64,000 nucleotides of DNA, from the NCBI GenBank assembly GCA_041920465.1, contig JBHGXW010000026.1:5234-69233 (forward strand), given 5' to 3'. Made by a program: the position numbers and the translations under genes. Source of the stretch: Brevibacillus_H sp041920465. GTDB lineage: Bacteria > Bacillota > Bacilli > Brevibacillales > Brevibacillaceae. A model generated the notes under the pieces. That model worked only from the letters and a program-made list of their open reading frames with translations. It was not told where the DNA came from and made no database searches. Below, piece by piece: positions 35,207 through 43,595 of this stretch (the first letter of the stretch is position 1; every line of letters starts with the position of its first letter).

Positions 35207-36211
35207 ATGGATCAATCCAAAATAACAAGTCGCGGCAGACGAATTCTCGGATATGCCATTGCCATCTTGTTTCTGGGATTGGTTGGCGCCATCATGTTTG
35301 CCCTGTTTTCCTTTCAGCAGATGACGCGCAACTGGTATCAACCGTTATCGAATGACCTCGGGCTTCATGCGCAATTGGAAGGGCAGTCTGGACCAACTGT
35401 TCGCGCTCCTGTCCTGGAATTGTTGAAGAAACCTGCTCCGTTAAAACCGTTCACACTGCTTTTGGTTGGCATTGACAGCCGGGATGGAGAACGGGCTCGT
35501 TCAGACACGATGATTTTGGCAGCTGTTCATCCCGAAAAACAGCGTTCTTATTTGCTTTCAATCCCCCGCGACACCTTCATGCAATTGCCAGGCAGAGGAT
35601 ACGACAAAGTGAATCACGCCATGGCCTTTGGCGGTCCGCAGTTGGTGAAACAATCGCTGGAAAGCTTTTTTCATATGAAGATTGATAAATACATGACGAT
35701 TGATTTTGACGGCTTCCGCAAGATTGTGGACGAACTGGGCGGTGTGGAAGTAAATGTGAAAAAGCGGATGAAATACACCGATCCGACCGATGATACGTAC
35801 ATCGATTTGCGTCCCGGAGTGCAAACGTTGAACGGGAAGCAGGCGCTCGATTACGCCCGCTACCGGAAAAGCGACAAGGGTCCGGACGACAGTGATTACG
35901 ACCGGATTCTCCGCCAGCAGGAGATTATGAAGGCGCTCGCCAATAAGGGAGATTCCGTGCAAGCTTTCGTCAAAGCGTTCAAGCTGATGGATGTGCTGGG
36001 ACAGCATGTCAAGACAGATCTTACCGATCAGGAAATCGCCTCTTTGCTGGTTACCTATTATGATCCCAAAAACAATCAGATTGTGACGGAAACCCTTAAG
36101 GGAGCAGACGAACGAATTTGGCGGCATGGCATTCGCGGCTGGTATTACCTCGTGCCGCAAGAAGAGAGGAAGCGCATCCGTTCCAAATTTTTTCAGGAGT
36201 TGGCCCCTTAA
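35207..36211 (+). CDS. LytR-CpsA-Psr (LCP) family glycopolymer transferase
   Basis: A 334-residue membrane-anchored enzyme with one N-terminal helix (about residues 12-36) and an outer LCP domain: FTLLLVGIDSRDGERARSDTMILAAV, SIPRDTF, YDKVNHAMAFGG, and QALDYARYRKSDKGPDDSDYDRILRQQ. LCP enzymes transfer undecaprenyl-linked anionic polymers to peptidoglycan, which fits attachment of the secondary cell wall polymer made by neighbouring genes. GGGAGG lies rather far (13 bases) from the ATG. Confidence 0.92.
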   Translation: MDQSKITSRGRRILGYAIAILFLGLVGAIMFALFSFQQMTRNWYQPLSNDLGLHAQLEGQSGPTVRAPVLELLKKPAPLKPFTLLLVGIDSRDGERARSDTMILAAVHPEKQRSYLLSIPRDTFMQLPGRGYDKVNHAMAFGGPQLVKQSLESFFHMKIDKYMTIDFDGFRKIVDELGGVEVNVKKRMKYTDPTDDTYIDLRPGVQTLNGKQALDYARYRKSDKGPDDSDYDRILRQQEIMKALANKGDSVQAFVKAFKLMDVLGQHVKTDLTDQEIASLLVTYYDPKNNQIVTETLKGADERIWRHGIRGWYYLVPQEERKRIRSKFFQELAP

Positions 36212-36223
36212 ATATCTCCAGGA

Positions 36224-36266
36224 GCTCAACTTTTTTCCCGATTTTCGGGAATAGTTGAGTTTTTTA
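36224..36266 (+). terminator. Intrinsic terminator after the LCP gene
   Basis: CTCAACT pairs with AGTTGAG and inner TCCCG with CGGGA, followed by T6. Confidence 0.85.
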
Positions 36267-36286
36267 CCTATTCGCAATATTTTTTG

Positions 36287-36316
36287 TTGGAAAACTGGAT
36301 AAATTTCGAATACAAT
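36287..36316 (+). promoter_or_regulatory. Probable sigma-A promoter of lcfA
   Basis: TTGGAA (36287-36292) and TACAAT (36311-36316) are separated by 18 bases; the start codon lies 72 bases downstream. No FadR operator is visible here, unlike upstream of fadR. Confidence 0.55.
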
Positions 36317-36387
36317 GAGTGCAGGAAGAGGTTATGAATGATTATCTTACGGGAAAATGAGCTATTCAAAGGATTGGAGGGAATGTC

Positions 36388-38097
36388 ATGTCAATTGCCA
36401 AGCCTTGGATCGCCAGTTACCCCAAAGAAATCCCTGCGTCTTTGGAATACCCCTGTGTTCCACTTACGCACTTCTTAGAGCAGGCGGCAAAGGAGTTTCC
36501 AAACAACGTTGCTCTATACTACATGGGAAAACGCATTTTATTTTCAGAACTTTTAAACATGTCTTATCAATTTGCCCACGGTCTTATCAGCCGCGGCGTC
36601 AAAAAAGGTGACCGTGTAGCCATTATGCTTCCCAACTGTCCACAAGCCGTTATCGCCTTTTACGGAGCATTGTTTGCGGGAGCGGTAGTCGTCCAGACCA
36701 ATCCGCTCTACACAGAACGGGAGCTTACTCACCAGATGGCCGACTCGGGAGCAGAAACCATTGTTACCCTTGATCTCTTGTACAACCGCGTGACCACGGT
36801 CAAGCCCAACACCTCTTTGAAGCGAATTATCATTACCAGCGTAGGAGACTACCTTCCTTTCCTGAAGAAATTATTTTTTCCGTTTGTTCAGCGCAAGCAG
36901 GGGCAGAATCCTCAGGTTCAGTACGGCAACGGAGTAGAATCCTTTTTGCAGCTTATAAAAGAAAGCGCTAACACTCCGATCCAAGTCGAGCTTGATCCTG
37001 ACAAAGATTTGGCGCTGCTGCAATACACCGGCGGGACGACAGGAATTGCCAAGGGTGTGATGCTGACCCACAAAAATCTGGTTGCCAATGCCATCCAGTG
37101 CCAAGCGATTCTGTACAAATTGAGACGTGGACAGGAGAAGATCATGGGTGCCCTGCCGTTCTTCCATGTTTACGGCATGACAACCGTAATGAACATGGGT
37201 ATCCTGTTGGCTGGCGAAACGATCCTTGTCCCGCGCTTTGACGTTAAACAGATTCTCGAATTGATCCAAAAAGAGAAGCCGACCGTGTTTCCGGGCGCTC
37301 CTACCATGTATATTGCCCTGATTAATCACCCTGATCTGGAAAAATACGACTTGTCATCCATCGAGGCGTGCATCAGCGGATCGGCGCCGTTGCCTGTAGA
37401 GGTGCAGCAGCGCTTTGAGGAATTGACCAAAGGCAAGCTGGTGGAAGGATACGGGTTAACGGAATCGTCACCCGTAACACATGCCAATCCTATCTGGGGG
37501 CACCGCATCAGCGGAAGTATCGGATTGCCTTGGCCCGATACGGATGCCAAGATTATCGATCCGGGCTCCGGTGAAGAACTGCCGCAGGGCCAAGTAGGGG
37601 AGCTGGCGGTGAAAGGTCCGCAGGTGATGCTGGGTTACTGGAACCGTCCGGAAGAAACGGCAGCCACTTTACGTGACGGATGGCTGCTGACGGGCGACAT
37701 GGCGTATATGGATGAGAACGGTTATTTCTACATCGTTGACCGCAAAAAAGACATGATTATTGCGGGCGGATACAACATTTATCCGCGGGAAGTGGAAGAA
37801 GTGCTGTTTGAGCACCCTGCTGTTCAGGAAGCGGCGGTTATCGGTGTTCCTGATCCATACCGCGGCGAGACGGTGAAAGCGTTCATCGTGAAGAAAAAGG
37901 GTCAAGACGTAACGGCAGAAGAGTTGAACCAATTCTGCCGCAAACGCCTTGCTGCCTACAAAGTGCCGCGTCTCTACGAATTCCGCGAAGATTTGCCCAA
38001 AACGATGGTAGGGAAGGTACTGCGCCGCCATCTGCAAGAAGAAAGCAAAAAGCAGGCGGACGAAGCGCTTGCCCAGAACCATTCCCAGTCGGTATAA
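36388..38097 (+). CDS. lcfA: Long-chain fatty acid-CoA ligase
   Basis: A 569-residue AMP-forming acyl-CoA synthetase. The P-loop YTGGTTGIAKGVMLTH, YGLTESSP, LLTGDMAYMDENGYFYIVDRKKD and the C-terminal catalytic lysine region KTMVGKVLRR are all present. It activates long-chain fatty acids for beta-oxidation. GGAGGG precedes the ATG. In B. subtilis lcfA is directly followed by fadR-fadB-etfB-etfA; here a cytochrome oxidase operon on the other strand lies between. Confidence 0.95.
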   Translation: MSIAKPWIASYPKEIPASLEYPCVPLTHFLEQAAKEFPNNVALYYMGKRILFSELLNMSYQFAHGLISRGVKKGDRVAIMLPNCPQAVIAFYGALFAGAVVVQTNPLYTERELTHQMADSGAETIVTLDLLYNRVTTVKPNTSLKRIIITSVGDYLPFLKKLFFPFVQRKQGQNPQVQYGNGVESFLQLIKESANTPIQVELDPDKDLALLQYTGGTTGIAKGVMLTHKNLVANAIQCQAILYKLRRGQEKIMGALPFFHVYGMTTVMNMGILLAGETILVPRFDVKQILELIQKEKPTVFPGAPTMYIALINHPDLEKYDLSSIEACISGSAPLPVEVQQRFEELTKGKLVEGYGLTESSPVTHANPIWGHRISGSIGLPWPDTDAKIIDPGSGEELPQGQVGELAVKGPQVMLGYWNRPEETAATLRDGWLLTGDMAYMDENGYFYIVDRKKDMIIAGGYNIYPREVEEVLFEHPAVQEAAVIGVPDPYRGETVKAFIVKKKGQDVTAEELNQFCRKRLAAYKVPRLYEFREDLPKTMVGKVLRRHLQEESKKQADEALAQNHSQSV

Positions 38098-38112
38098 ATT
38101 TAACTTATGAAG

Positions 38113-38150
38113 AATGGCGTGCCAAAACTGAACTCAGTTTGCACGCCATT
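38113..38150. terminator. Convergent terminator between lcfA and the cco operon
   Basis: AATGGCGTGC pairs with GCACGCCATT, with an inner AAACTGA/TCAGTTT stem, giving an almost continuous 17-bp hairpin between two converging genes. Confidence 0.8.
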
Positions 38151-38171
38151 TGCCGTAAATTATGGGTTTTC

Positions 38172-38684
38172 TTACGACAGAGGCGGCTCTTCCCTGTCAT
38201 GAGAGATTTCCACGTTCTCATCATGGATGTCAATCGCCCCGTACACCCTGAGCATTTCCGTGATGGGCTCGCGCAAAGCGGGATTGGGCACAGCAATCGT
38301 CATCACGACCAACCCTCGTTCTACATGGGACGCCATCGTTTCAGCTGTGTAACGATTAATTCCCAAGTCGATTAAACCCCCGGCGATCCCGCCCGCCGTA
38401 CTTCCTGCCAAAGTGGCGAATAACGGACCGGCAGCCAGAATCGGGCCAATTCCCGGAACGAGCAAAGTACTCATCCCGATAGCCAGACCAATTCCCCCGC
38501 CGACCAACGAGCCAATACCAATTCCGTCTGCCACCGTATCGGCGCTTAAATCGCTGGATTTGGTCCTGTCGTCATTCATGTGAACAATCGAGATATCATC
38601 CCGGTTCACGTAGGCTTGCAGCGCGTAAAAAGCGTGCTCAGCCTTGTCAGGAGAGTCAAAAGTAGCGACAATATGCGGTTTCAT
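38172..38684 (-). CDS. General stress protein with glycine-zipper segment
   Basis: A 170-residue protein with an N-terminal ferredoxin-like part (HIVATFDSPDKAEHAFYALQAYV), two glycine-rich hydrophobic stretches (GIGIGSLVGGGIGLAIGMS and GPLFATLAGSTAGGIAGGLIDLG) and a second alpha/beta half. It resembles the YflT/low-temperature-induced general stress family, of unknown function. ATG at 38684 with AGGGAAG upstream. It follows the cytochrome c gene by 16 bases, so it is the last gene of the cco operon. Confidence 0.75.
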   Translation of the reverse strand: MKPHIVATFDSPDKAEHAFYALQAYVNRDDISIVHMNDDRTKSSDLSADTVADGIGIGSLVGGGIGLAIGMSTLLVPGIGPILAAGPLFATLAGSTAGGIAGGLIDLGINRYTAETMASHVERGLVVMTIAVPNPALREPITEMLRVYGAIDIHDENVEISHDREEPPLS

Positions 38685-38700
38685 CTTCCCTGACACCTCC

Positions 38701-39150
38701 CTAAAGCGTTTTGAGATATTTGAAGATCGCGTTGATTTGTTCGGAGTCAAGTCCGAGATTGGGCAATGCGGGCATTGGCCCCCTGCCGTTTAACAGCGTT
38801 TGACGGATCTGCTCGTCCGTCAGGCGCTTCGATACTCCGGCGAGTCCCGGGCCTACCAGCTTTACATTGGTTACATTGTGGCAGGACGCACAATTTTGCT
38901 GAAACAAGGTGGCTCCATCATAGGGAGCATTACTTTTTCCGTTTGGTCCTGACGATTCCAGCCGATCGTTGATGGGGGTGGCGAAGGTGGCGTATCCAAT
39001 CCCCCAGATACCTAAGATAATATAGACGAAGATAAGGAATTTCGGTACTTTCGCATTCCCCATTCGGATACCCGATACTTCGTGGTACTTTTGTTCGGTC
39101 AAATCTTTCTTTTTGTTGCGTTCCTTCAAATCGCCTTTGTCCATCGTCAT
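38701..39150 (-). CDS. Membrane-anchored monoheme cytochrome c
   Basis: A 149-residue protein with one membrane helix (about residues 36-56, VPKFLIFVYIILGIWGIGYA) and a C-terminal cytochrome c domain with the heme site CASCH and a methionine ligand in GPMPALPN. It lies six bases after ccoO and is likely the electron-donating subunit of the oxidase, taking the place of the diheme CcoP of proteobacterial enzymes (inference from position and heme number). Confidence 0.9.
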   Translation of the reverse strand: MTMDKGDLKERNKKKDLTEQKYHEVSGIRMGNAKVPKFLIFVYIILGIWGIGYATFATPINDRLESSGPNGKSNAPYDGATLFQQNCASCHNVTNVKLVGPGLAGVSKRLTDEQIRQTLLNGRGPMPALPNLGLDSEQINAIFKYLKTL

Positions 39151-39156
39151 CCATGA

Positions 39157-39693
39157 TCACCTTCCGTAATTTGCTGGCAGAGAGGTGGTTCCTGCCGTTG
39201 AGGGAGCAGGTTTCAGGCTCATCAAATAGGCAATTAAATCCTCTGTTTCCTGTGGCGTCAAATAGTTATAAGCGGGCATTATGCTTCCAGGAAGCACGGT
39301 GCGCGGGTTCTGCAAATGCTTGCGATGCCATTCCGGGCTGGTCCGTCTGCCAACCCACATCAAGTCTCCGCCCGTCCGGATGGTTCCTTGCATAACCGGA
39401 GAGTCGTAATAATAGTCTTCGGGGACGGAAACAGGTCCCAGGTTGGTATCCGCTTTGACGGCGCGTACGTACTGGGTATGGCACGTATGGCATCCTTCCC
39501 GAATGTAGATTTGCCTGCCCCGGTATTCTGCTGAATCCGGTTTGTAGTTGCGCAGCTCGGCATTGGCGTTGGGTCTGTTCATCGATTGATCAAAAAATGG
39601 GAGGTAAACGGTGGCCAGCGCTCCCGTTAAAAACAAAACCAAGGAACCGATTATAAAAGGGCTTATGGAAGTTTCTTTTTGTGCCAATGGCAT
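39157..39693 (-). CDS. ccoO: cbb3-type cytochrome c oxidase, CcoO/FixO-like subunit
   Basis: A 178-residue subunit with one N-terminal membrane helix (residues 12-32) and a cytochrome c domain with heme site CHTCH and an axial methionine in GSIMPAYNYL. The preceding GRQIYIREGCHTCHTQYVR is the CcoO signature. It passes electrons to CcoN. AAGGAG precedes the ATG. The subunit is shorter than typical proteobacterial CcoO (about 200-240 residues). Confidence 0.92.
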   Translation of the reverse strand: MPLAQKETSISPFIIGSLVLFLTGALATVYLPFFDQSMNRPNANAELRNYKPDSAEYRGRQIYIREGCHTCHTQYVRAVKADTNLGPVSVPEDYYYDSPVMQGTIRTGGDLMWVGRRTSPEWHRKHLQNPRTVLPGSIMPAYNYLTPQETEDLIAYLMSLKPAPSTAGTTSLPANYGR

Positions 39694-39715
39694 GCACTCC
39701 TTCCCAAGGAATTGG

Positions 39716-41104
39716 TTAAGCGGTTTTTTGGTTAGATTGTTCGACCGGTTTGCCGTCTTTTATCGAGCGGAAGATATTGTAGACGAAAACCAACTGCCCG
39801 GTGAACATAAGCGAACCGCCCACTGCGCGTACGATGGAAAACGGACGTAAAGCGGTCATCAATTCTACAAACTGAATGCCGTACTGCTTTCCTTCGACCC
39901 AGCCAAAACCTTGCAAAACCCCTTGCGTCCAGGTACTGAAGGCGAAAAGCAGGAATCCGATGACAGAGAACCAAAAATGGGCTTCCTGAAGCTTCCGGCT
40001 GTATATTTCTTTGCCGGCCCAATCCCTGAATCCGTAATAAATTAAGGCAAAGCTGATAAAAGAGAACGCGGCGAATAACGGCATATGGGCATGTCCGACA
40101 ATCCAGTTGGTAAATTTGATGATCGAACTGGGGCCCATTAAGCTCTGATAAGGCCCTTGCAAGCAAGTAATCAGATAGAAAATGGAACCGCTGATCATGA
40201 ACTTTAGCGGCACACTTTGGGAGATTAGCTGCCATTTTCCTTTCATGGTGCCAAAAACATTGGCAAGTACGGTCCAAACCGGAATAATCAGCAGGATGGA
40301 CGGAATCGTTCCCGCTTTCATCACCCAGGCCGGAATTGGCCCGTTTTGCAAATGATGCGGACCGTTCCATACATAAAAAGTGGCGATCGTCCAGAAACCA
40401 ATCAGCGAAAGCTTATGGCTGTAGAGCGGATTCTTGGTGATCTTAGGGAGTAAATAATAAAGGAATCCGACACCTACTGTAGTGAACCACAAACCAACAA
40501 CGTTGTGCCCGAAGAACCAAGCTGCCAAAGCCTGGGGGATTCCGCCTATCCAACCGTTCGGAATATTGCCAACGATATATAACAATGGGAACCAGAGCAG
40601 CGAACCCATAAAGTACCAAAGACTTACATAAAGTTGTTTTTCTTTCCGATTGGCGATCGTTCTAAAAGAGATGAACATAACGCACATGAACAATACTGCA
40701 AGGACGATATCAATCGGCCAAAGAAACTCAGCATATTCAATAGCGCTGGTGTAGCCAAGAGACAATGTAATGACGCCGACCCCGATAAAAATATTCCATA
40801 AATGTCCGACAATCATCGCAAGCCGGGGATGCTGCAGCGGAGCTCTTGTTAGCTTCGGAATGACGTAAAACAACCCTGCAACCTGAGCGGTAGATAACCA
40901 ACCATACAATACACATTTGGTATGAATCGGCCGAATCCGCCCGTAAGACAAATATTTTTGAAGGGCGCCAACAACCAAAAAGTCAGGCCATACATACTTG
41001 ATGGCAAGAATCAGCCCAACGGACATGCCGAGTATCAACCATACGAATGAGGAAAAGTACAAGTAGCGTACAGCCCGGTATGATAAATCTTGATTGGTGT
41101 TCAT
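39716..41104 (-). CDS. ccoN: cbb3-type cytochrome c oxidase catalytic subunit CcoN
   Basis: A 462-residue heme-copper oxidase subunit with twelve helices. Low-spin heme ligands are His61 (RPIHTKCVLYGW) and His340, the high-spin heme ligand His338 (IVGHAH); CuB ligands are His200 (FFGHNVVG), His250 and His251 (GPHHL). Tyr244 in FYVWNGPHH matches the C-family cross-linked tyrosine, which distinguishes it from nitric oxide reductase. It reduces O2 to water with high affinity and pumps protons. It leads a four-gene operon without ccoQ or diheme ccoP. Confidence 0.93.
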   Translation of the reverse strand: MNTNQDLSYRAVRYLYFSSFVWLILGMSVGLILAIKYVWPDFLVVGALQKYLSYGRIRPIHTKCVLYGWLSTAQVAGLFYVIPKLTRAPLQHPRLAMIVGHLWNIFIGVGVITLSLGYTSAIEYAEFLWPIDIVLAVLFMCVMFISFRTIANRKEKQLYVSLWYFMGSLLWFPLLYIVGNIPNGWIGGIPQALAAWFFGHNVVGLWFTTVGVGFLYYLLPKITKNPLYSHKLSLIGFWTIATFYVWNGPHHLQNGPIPAWVMKAGTIPSILLIIPVWTVLANVFGTMKGKWQLISQSVPLKFMISGSIFYLITCLQGPYQSLMGPSSIIKFTNWIVGHAHMPLFAAFSFISFALIYYGFRDWAGKEIYSRKLQEAHFWFSVIGFLLFAFSTWTQGVLQGFGWVEGKQYGIQFVELMTALRPFSIVRAVGGSLMFTGQLVFVYNIFRSIKDGKPVEQSNQKTA

Positions 41105-41224
41105 TACAGATTCACCTTTCCTTCCTGCATTAGAGTCAATTATTTCGGATGAAATGGAAGAATTGTCCGCGAGCTCTCGATGTAAGTATTACCAATCGCT
41201 TTGAGACTATGCACGGGATAGGGA

Positions 41225-41254
41225 TTGACACTCTCTCGCGGGATGTATTACACT
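41225..41254 (+). promoter_or_regulatory. fadR promoter
   Basis: A perfect TTGACA (41225-41230) is followed after 18 bases by TACACT (41249-41254). The FadR operator begins six bases after the -10. Confidence 0.55.
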
Positions 41255-41259
41255 ATTTG

Positions 41260-41277
41260 TGAATGAATAGTCATTCA
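41260..41277. promoter_or_regulatory. FadR operator
   Basis: TGAATGA-ATAG-TCATTCA is a perfect palindrome that matches the B. subtilis FadR (YsiA) consensus TGAATGAMTANTCATTCA at every position. Located at the start of transcription of fadR, it implies autorepression of the fadR-fadB-etfBA unit, relieved by long-chain acyl-CoA (known mechanism). Confidence 0.88.
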
Positions 41278-41316
41278 TTATAGTGTGAAATCTTTGACAG
41301 AAAAGTGGAGGTTTGT

Positions 41317-41904
41317 ATGGCCAAGAAAACGGGGGAAAAATATGAAGCCATCATTGATGCAGCTGTTCGCGTGATCGCAAAACTGGGGTATCACAATGCC
41401 CAGGTATCGCGGATCGCCAAAGAGGCGAAAGTGGCGGACGGCACGATCTACCTTTACTTTGAGAACAAGGATGACATACTTATTTCTCTGTTTAATGAAA
41501 AAATGGGGCAATTCATTGAAACATGCCGTGAACGTATTCAGGAAGCGGAGTCTGCCGAACAGAAAGTGTACGTGCTGGTTCAGTCCCATCTGAGCCAATT
41601 GGCCAGATATCCGGAAATGGCGATTGTTACTCAGATTGAATTGCGTCAGTCCAATTCGGAGGTTAACCAAGGGATCGGTGTCGTACTGAAACGTTATTTC
41701 AACCTGATTGAAGACGTCATCCACGAAGGCATGAACCAGGGCGTATTTCGTGAAGACCTGGATGTTCGCATGGCCCGCATGATGATCTTCGGAACGCTGG
41801 ATGCAGCGGCCACGTCATGGATAATGAAACAATGCAAGTTTGATCTCATTTCTCTCGTTGATTCCATTCATAACCTCTTCCTAAACGGTTTATTGAAAAA
41901 ATAG
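41317..41904 (+). CDS. fadR: TetR-family fatty acid degradation regulator FadR
   Basis: A 195-residue repressor: N-terminal TetR helix-turn-helix (residues 5-52, AAVRVIAKLGYHNAQVSRIAKEAKVADGTIYLYFENKDDIL) and a C-terminal acyl-CoA binding all-helical domain. The ATG at 41317 has GGAGG upstream; the longer frame begins within that site. The FadR operator just upstream and the following fadB and etf genes match B. subtilis. Confidence 0.94.
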   Translation: MAKKTGEKYEAIIDAAVRVIAKLGYHNAQVSRIAKEAKVADGTIYLYFENKDDILISLFNEKMGQFIETCRERIQEAESAEQKVYVLVQSHLSQLARYPEMAIVTQIELRQSNSEVNQGIGVVLKRYFNLIEDVIHEGMNQGVFREDLDVRMARMMIFGTLDAAATSWIMKQCKFDLISLVDSIHNLFLNGLLKK

Positions 41905-41961
41905 CGAGAGAAAACGCTTTTTTTGGAATTCCTCATTTGATACAATAAGTTTGGCGGCAAT

Positions 41962-41975
41962 TGAGCGAGCGCTCA
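41962..41975. promoter_or_regulatory. Candidate second operator before fadB
   Basis: TGAGCG-AG-CGCTCA is an inverted repeat 43 bases before the fadB start, downstream of a TACAAT (41941-41946) that could be a -10. It differs from the FadR site, so another TetR-type regulator could bind it. Confidence 0.45.
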
Positions 41976-42017
41976 TATAGCAAAATTTGCCAAATTCGAG
42001 GAGAGTGGGGAAGAAAC

Positions 42018-42794
42018 ATGCAATTTTCCAATGTATCGGTGGCGGTAGAGGAACGCGTTGCCGTTCTTTCCATTAACCATCCACCAGCGAACGCATTAAA
42101 CAAGGCGACGTTGGAAGGATTACAAGCTGCACTCGATCATCTTGAACATGATCCGCAAATAAAAGTTGTTTTGTTGACCGGAGAAGGCCGTTTCTTCATA
42201 GCGGGCGCAGACATCAATGAGTTCACGACACTAACCGATGATCAGGCTCAAATGATGGCCGAAGCGGGACAGAAGCTATTCAACCGCCTTGAGACTTTCC
42301 CAAAACCGATAATTGCTGTCGTTAACGGCGCGTGCTTAGGCGGGGGATTGGAACTGGCGATGGCCTGCCATATTCGCATCGTGGCGCAAGAAGCCAAACT
42401 GGGTCTGCCGGAATTGAATCTGGGTTTGATTCCAGGTTACGGCGGAACCCAGCGTTTACCTCGTCTGGTTGGCAGGGGCATGGCTACCAGAATGATTTTA
42501 ACCTCCGAGATGATAAGCGGCGAAGAGGCGTATCGGATTGGTTTGGCAGAAGCTGTTTATCCGCTTGAGCAGTTGCTGGACGAGGCAAAAAAATTGGCTT
42601 CTGTGATTGCAACGAAGAGCGCTGTAGCCATCCGTCATGCTTTGGAGGCTGTACAAGCCGGTTTTGAAAAAGGAATGGAAGAAGGACTTCGGCAGGAAGC
42701 CCGGCTTTTTGGCGAAGTATTCCGCTCTGAAGATATGAAAGAAGGCGTAAGTGCCTTTTTGGAAAAGCGCAAACCCCAATTTAAGGACCGATAG
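42018..42794 (+). CDS. fadB: Enoyl-CoA hydratase
   Basis: A 258-residue crotonase, the same length as B. subtilis FadB. Oxyanion-hole motifs are AGADINEF and GACLGGGLELAMACH; the catalytic glutamate lies in LPELNLGLIPGYGGTQRLPR. It hydrates trans-2-enoyl-CoA in beta-oxidation. The ATG at 42018 is supported by a GGAGAGTGGGGAAG stretch upstream; the 19 extra codons of open frame overlap the candidate operator. Confidence 0.94.
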   Translation: MQFSNVSVAVEERVAVLSINHPPANALNKATLEGLQAALDHLEHDPQIKVVLLTGEGRFFIAGADINEFTTLTDDQAQMMAEAGQKLFNRLETFPKPIIAVVNGACLGGGLELAMACHIRIVAQEAKLGLPELNLGLIPGYGGTQRLPRLVGRGMATRMILTSEMISGEEAYRIGLAEAVYPLEQLLDEAKKLASVIATKSAVAIRHALEAVQAGFEKGMEEGLRQEARLFGEVFRSEDMKEGVSAFLEKRKPQFKDR

Positions 42795-42808
42795 GGAGGT
42801 AAGTTGTT

Positions 42809-43576
42809 ATGAACATTCTTGTTGTTTTAAAACAGACGTTCGATACAGAAGAAAAAATCGTCATCAACAATGGCAAAATTAGCGAAGACGGAGTAGAGTT
42901 CATCATCAACCCTTACGATGAATATGCCGTAGAGGAAGCCATCAAATTGAAAGAAGAACACGGCGGCGAGGTTACCGTTGTGACGGTAGGCCCGGACCGC
43001 GCTGAAAACGCACTTCGCACCGCGCTCGCAATGGGTGCTGATAAAGCGGTTCTGGTAGATGACGAGTCTTTGTTTGGGGATGAGTTCACTACTGCAAAAG
43101 TTCTTGCGGCGGTAGCGAAAAAAGTGGGCTACGATATCATTATCGGCGGTCAAATGGCTGTTGATTCCGGTGCCGGACAAGGCGGCCCTCGTCTTGCCGA
43201 AGAACTTGGCATCAACCATGTTTCCACTGCTGTGAAACTGGAAGTAAACGGCACTTCTGTACGCGTTGAGCGCGATATCGAAGGGGATTTGGAAGTGGTA
43301 GAAACTCAACTCCCTGTTCTCATTACTGCTCAACAAGGTTTGAACGAACCACGCTATCCGTCTCTGCCAGGTATCATGAAGGCGAAAAAGAAACCGTTGG
43401 ATCGCCTCTCCGCTGATGATCTTGGATTGTCTCTTGATGAAGTAAAAGCAAAAACAGCGGTCGTGGATCAATACCTGCCGCCGAAAAAACAAGCAGGACG
43501 CATTCTTTCGGGCGATATGCCGAACCAAGTGGCGGAATTAGTCCAATTACTTCGCAGCGAAGCAAAAGTGATCTAA
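42809..43576 (+). CDS. etfB: Electron transfer flavoprotein beta subunit
   Basis: A 255-residue subunit that binds AMP and, with EtfA, carries electrons from acyl-CoA dehydrogenases to the quinone pool. Signatures are NPYDEYAVEEAIKLKEE, VGPDRAENALRTALAMGADKAV and the recognition-loop region LEVVETQLPVLITAQQGLNEPRYPSL. It starts 14 bases after fadB, with GGGAGG upstream. Confidence 0.97.
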   Translation: MNILVVLKQTFDTEEKIVINNGKISEDGVEFIINPYDEYAVEEAIKLKEEHGGEVTVVTVGPDRAENALRTALAMGADKAVLVDDESLFGDEFTTAKVLAAVAKKVGYDIIIGGQMAVDSGAGQGGPRLAEELGINHVSTAVKLEVNGTSVRVERDIEGDLEVVETQLPVLITAQQGLNEPRYPSLPGIMKAKKKPLDRLSADDLGLSLDEVKAKTAVVDQYLPPKKQAGRILSGDMPNQVAELVQLLRSEAKVI

Positions 43577-43595
43577 GGGAGAGAGGGGATTCCAT

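Noticed and set aside
39716..41104. Nitric oxide reductase NorB instead of cbb3 oxidase
   Set aside because: Tyr244 next to the GPHH motif and linkage to a CcoO-type cytochrome c fit the oxidase; NorB lacks this tyrosine.
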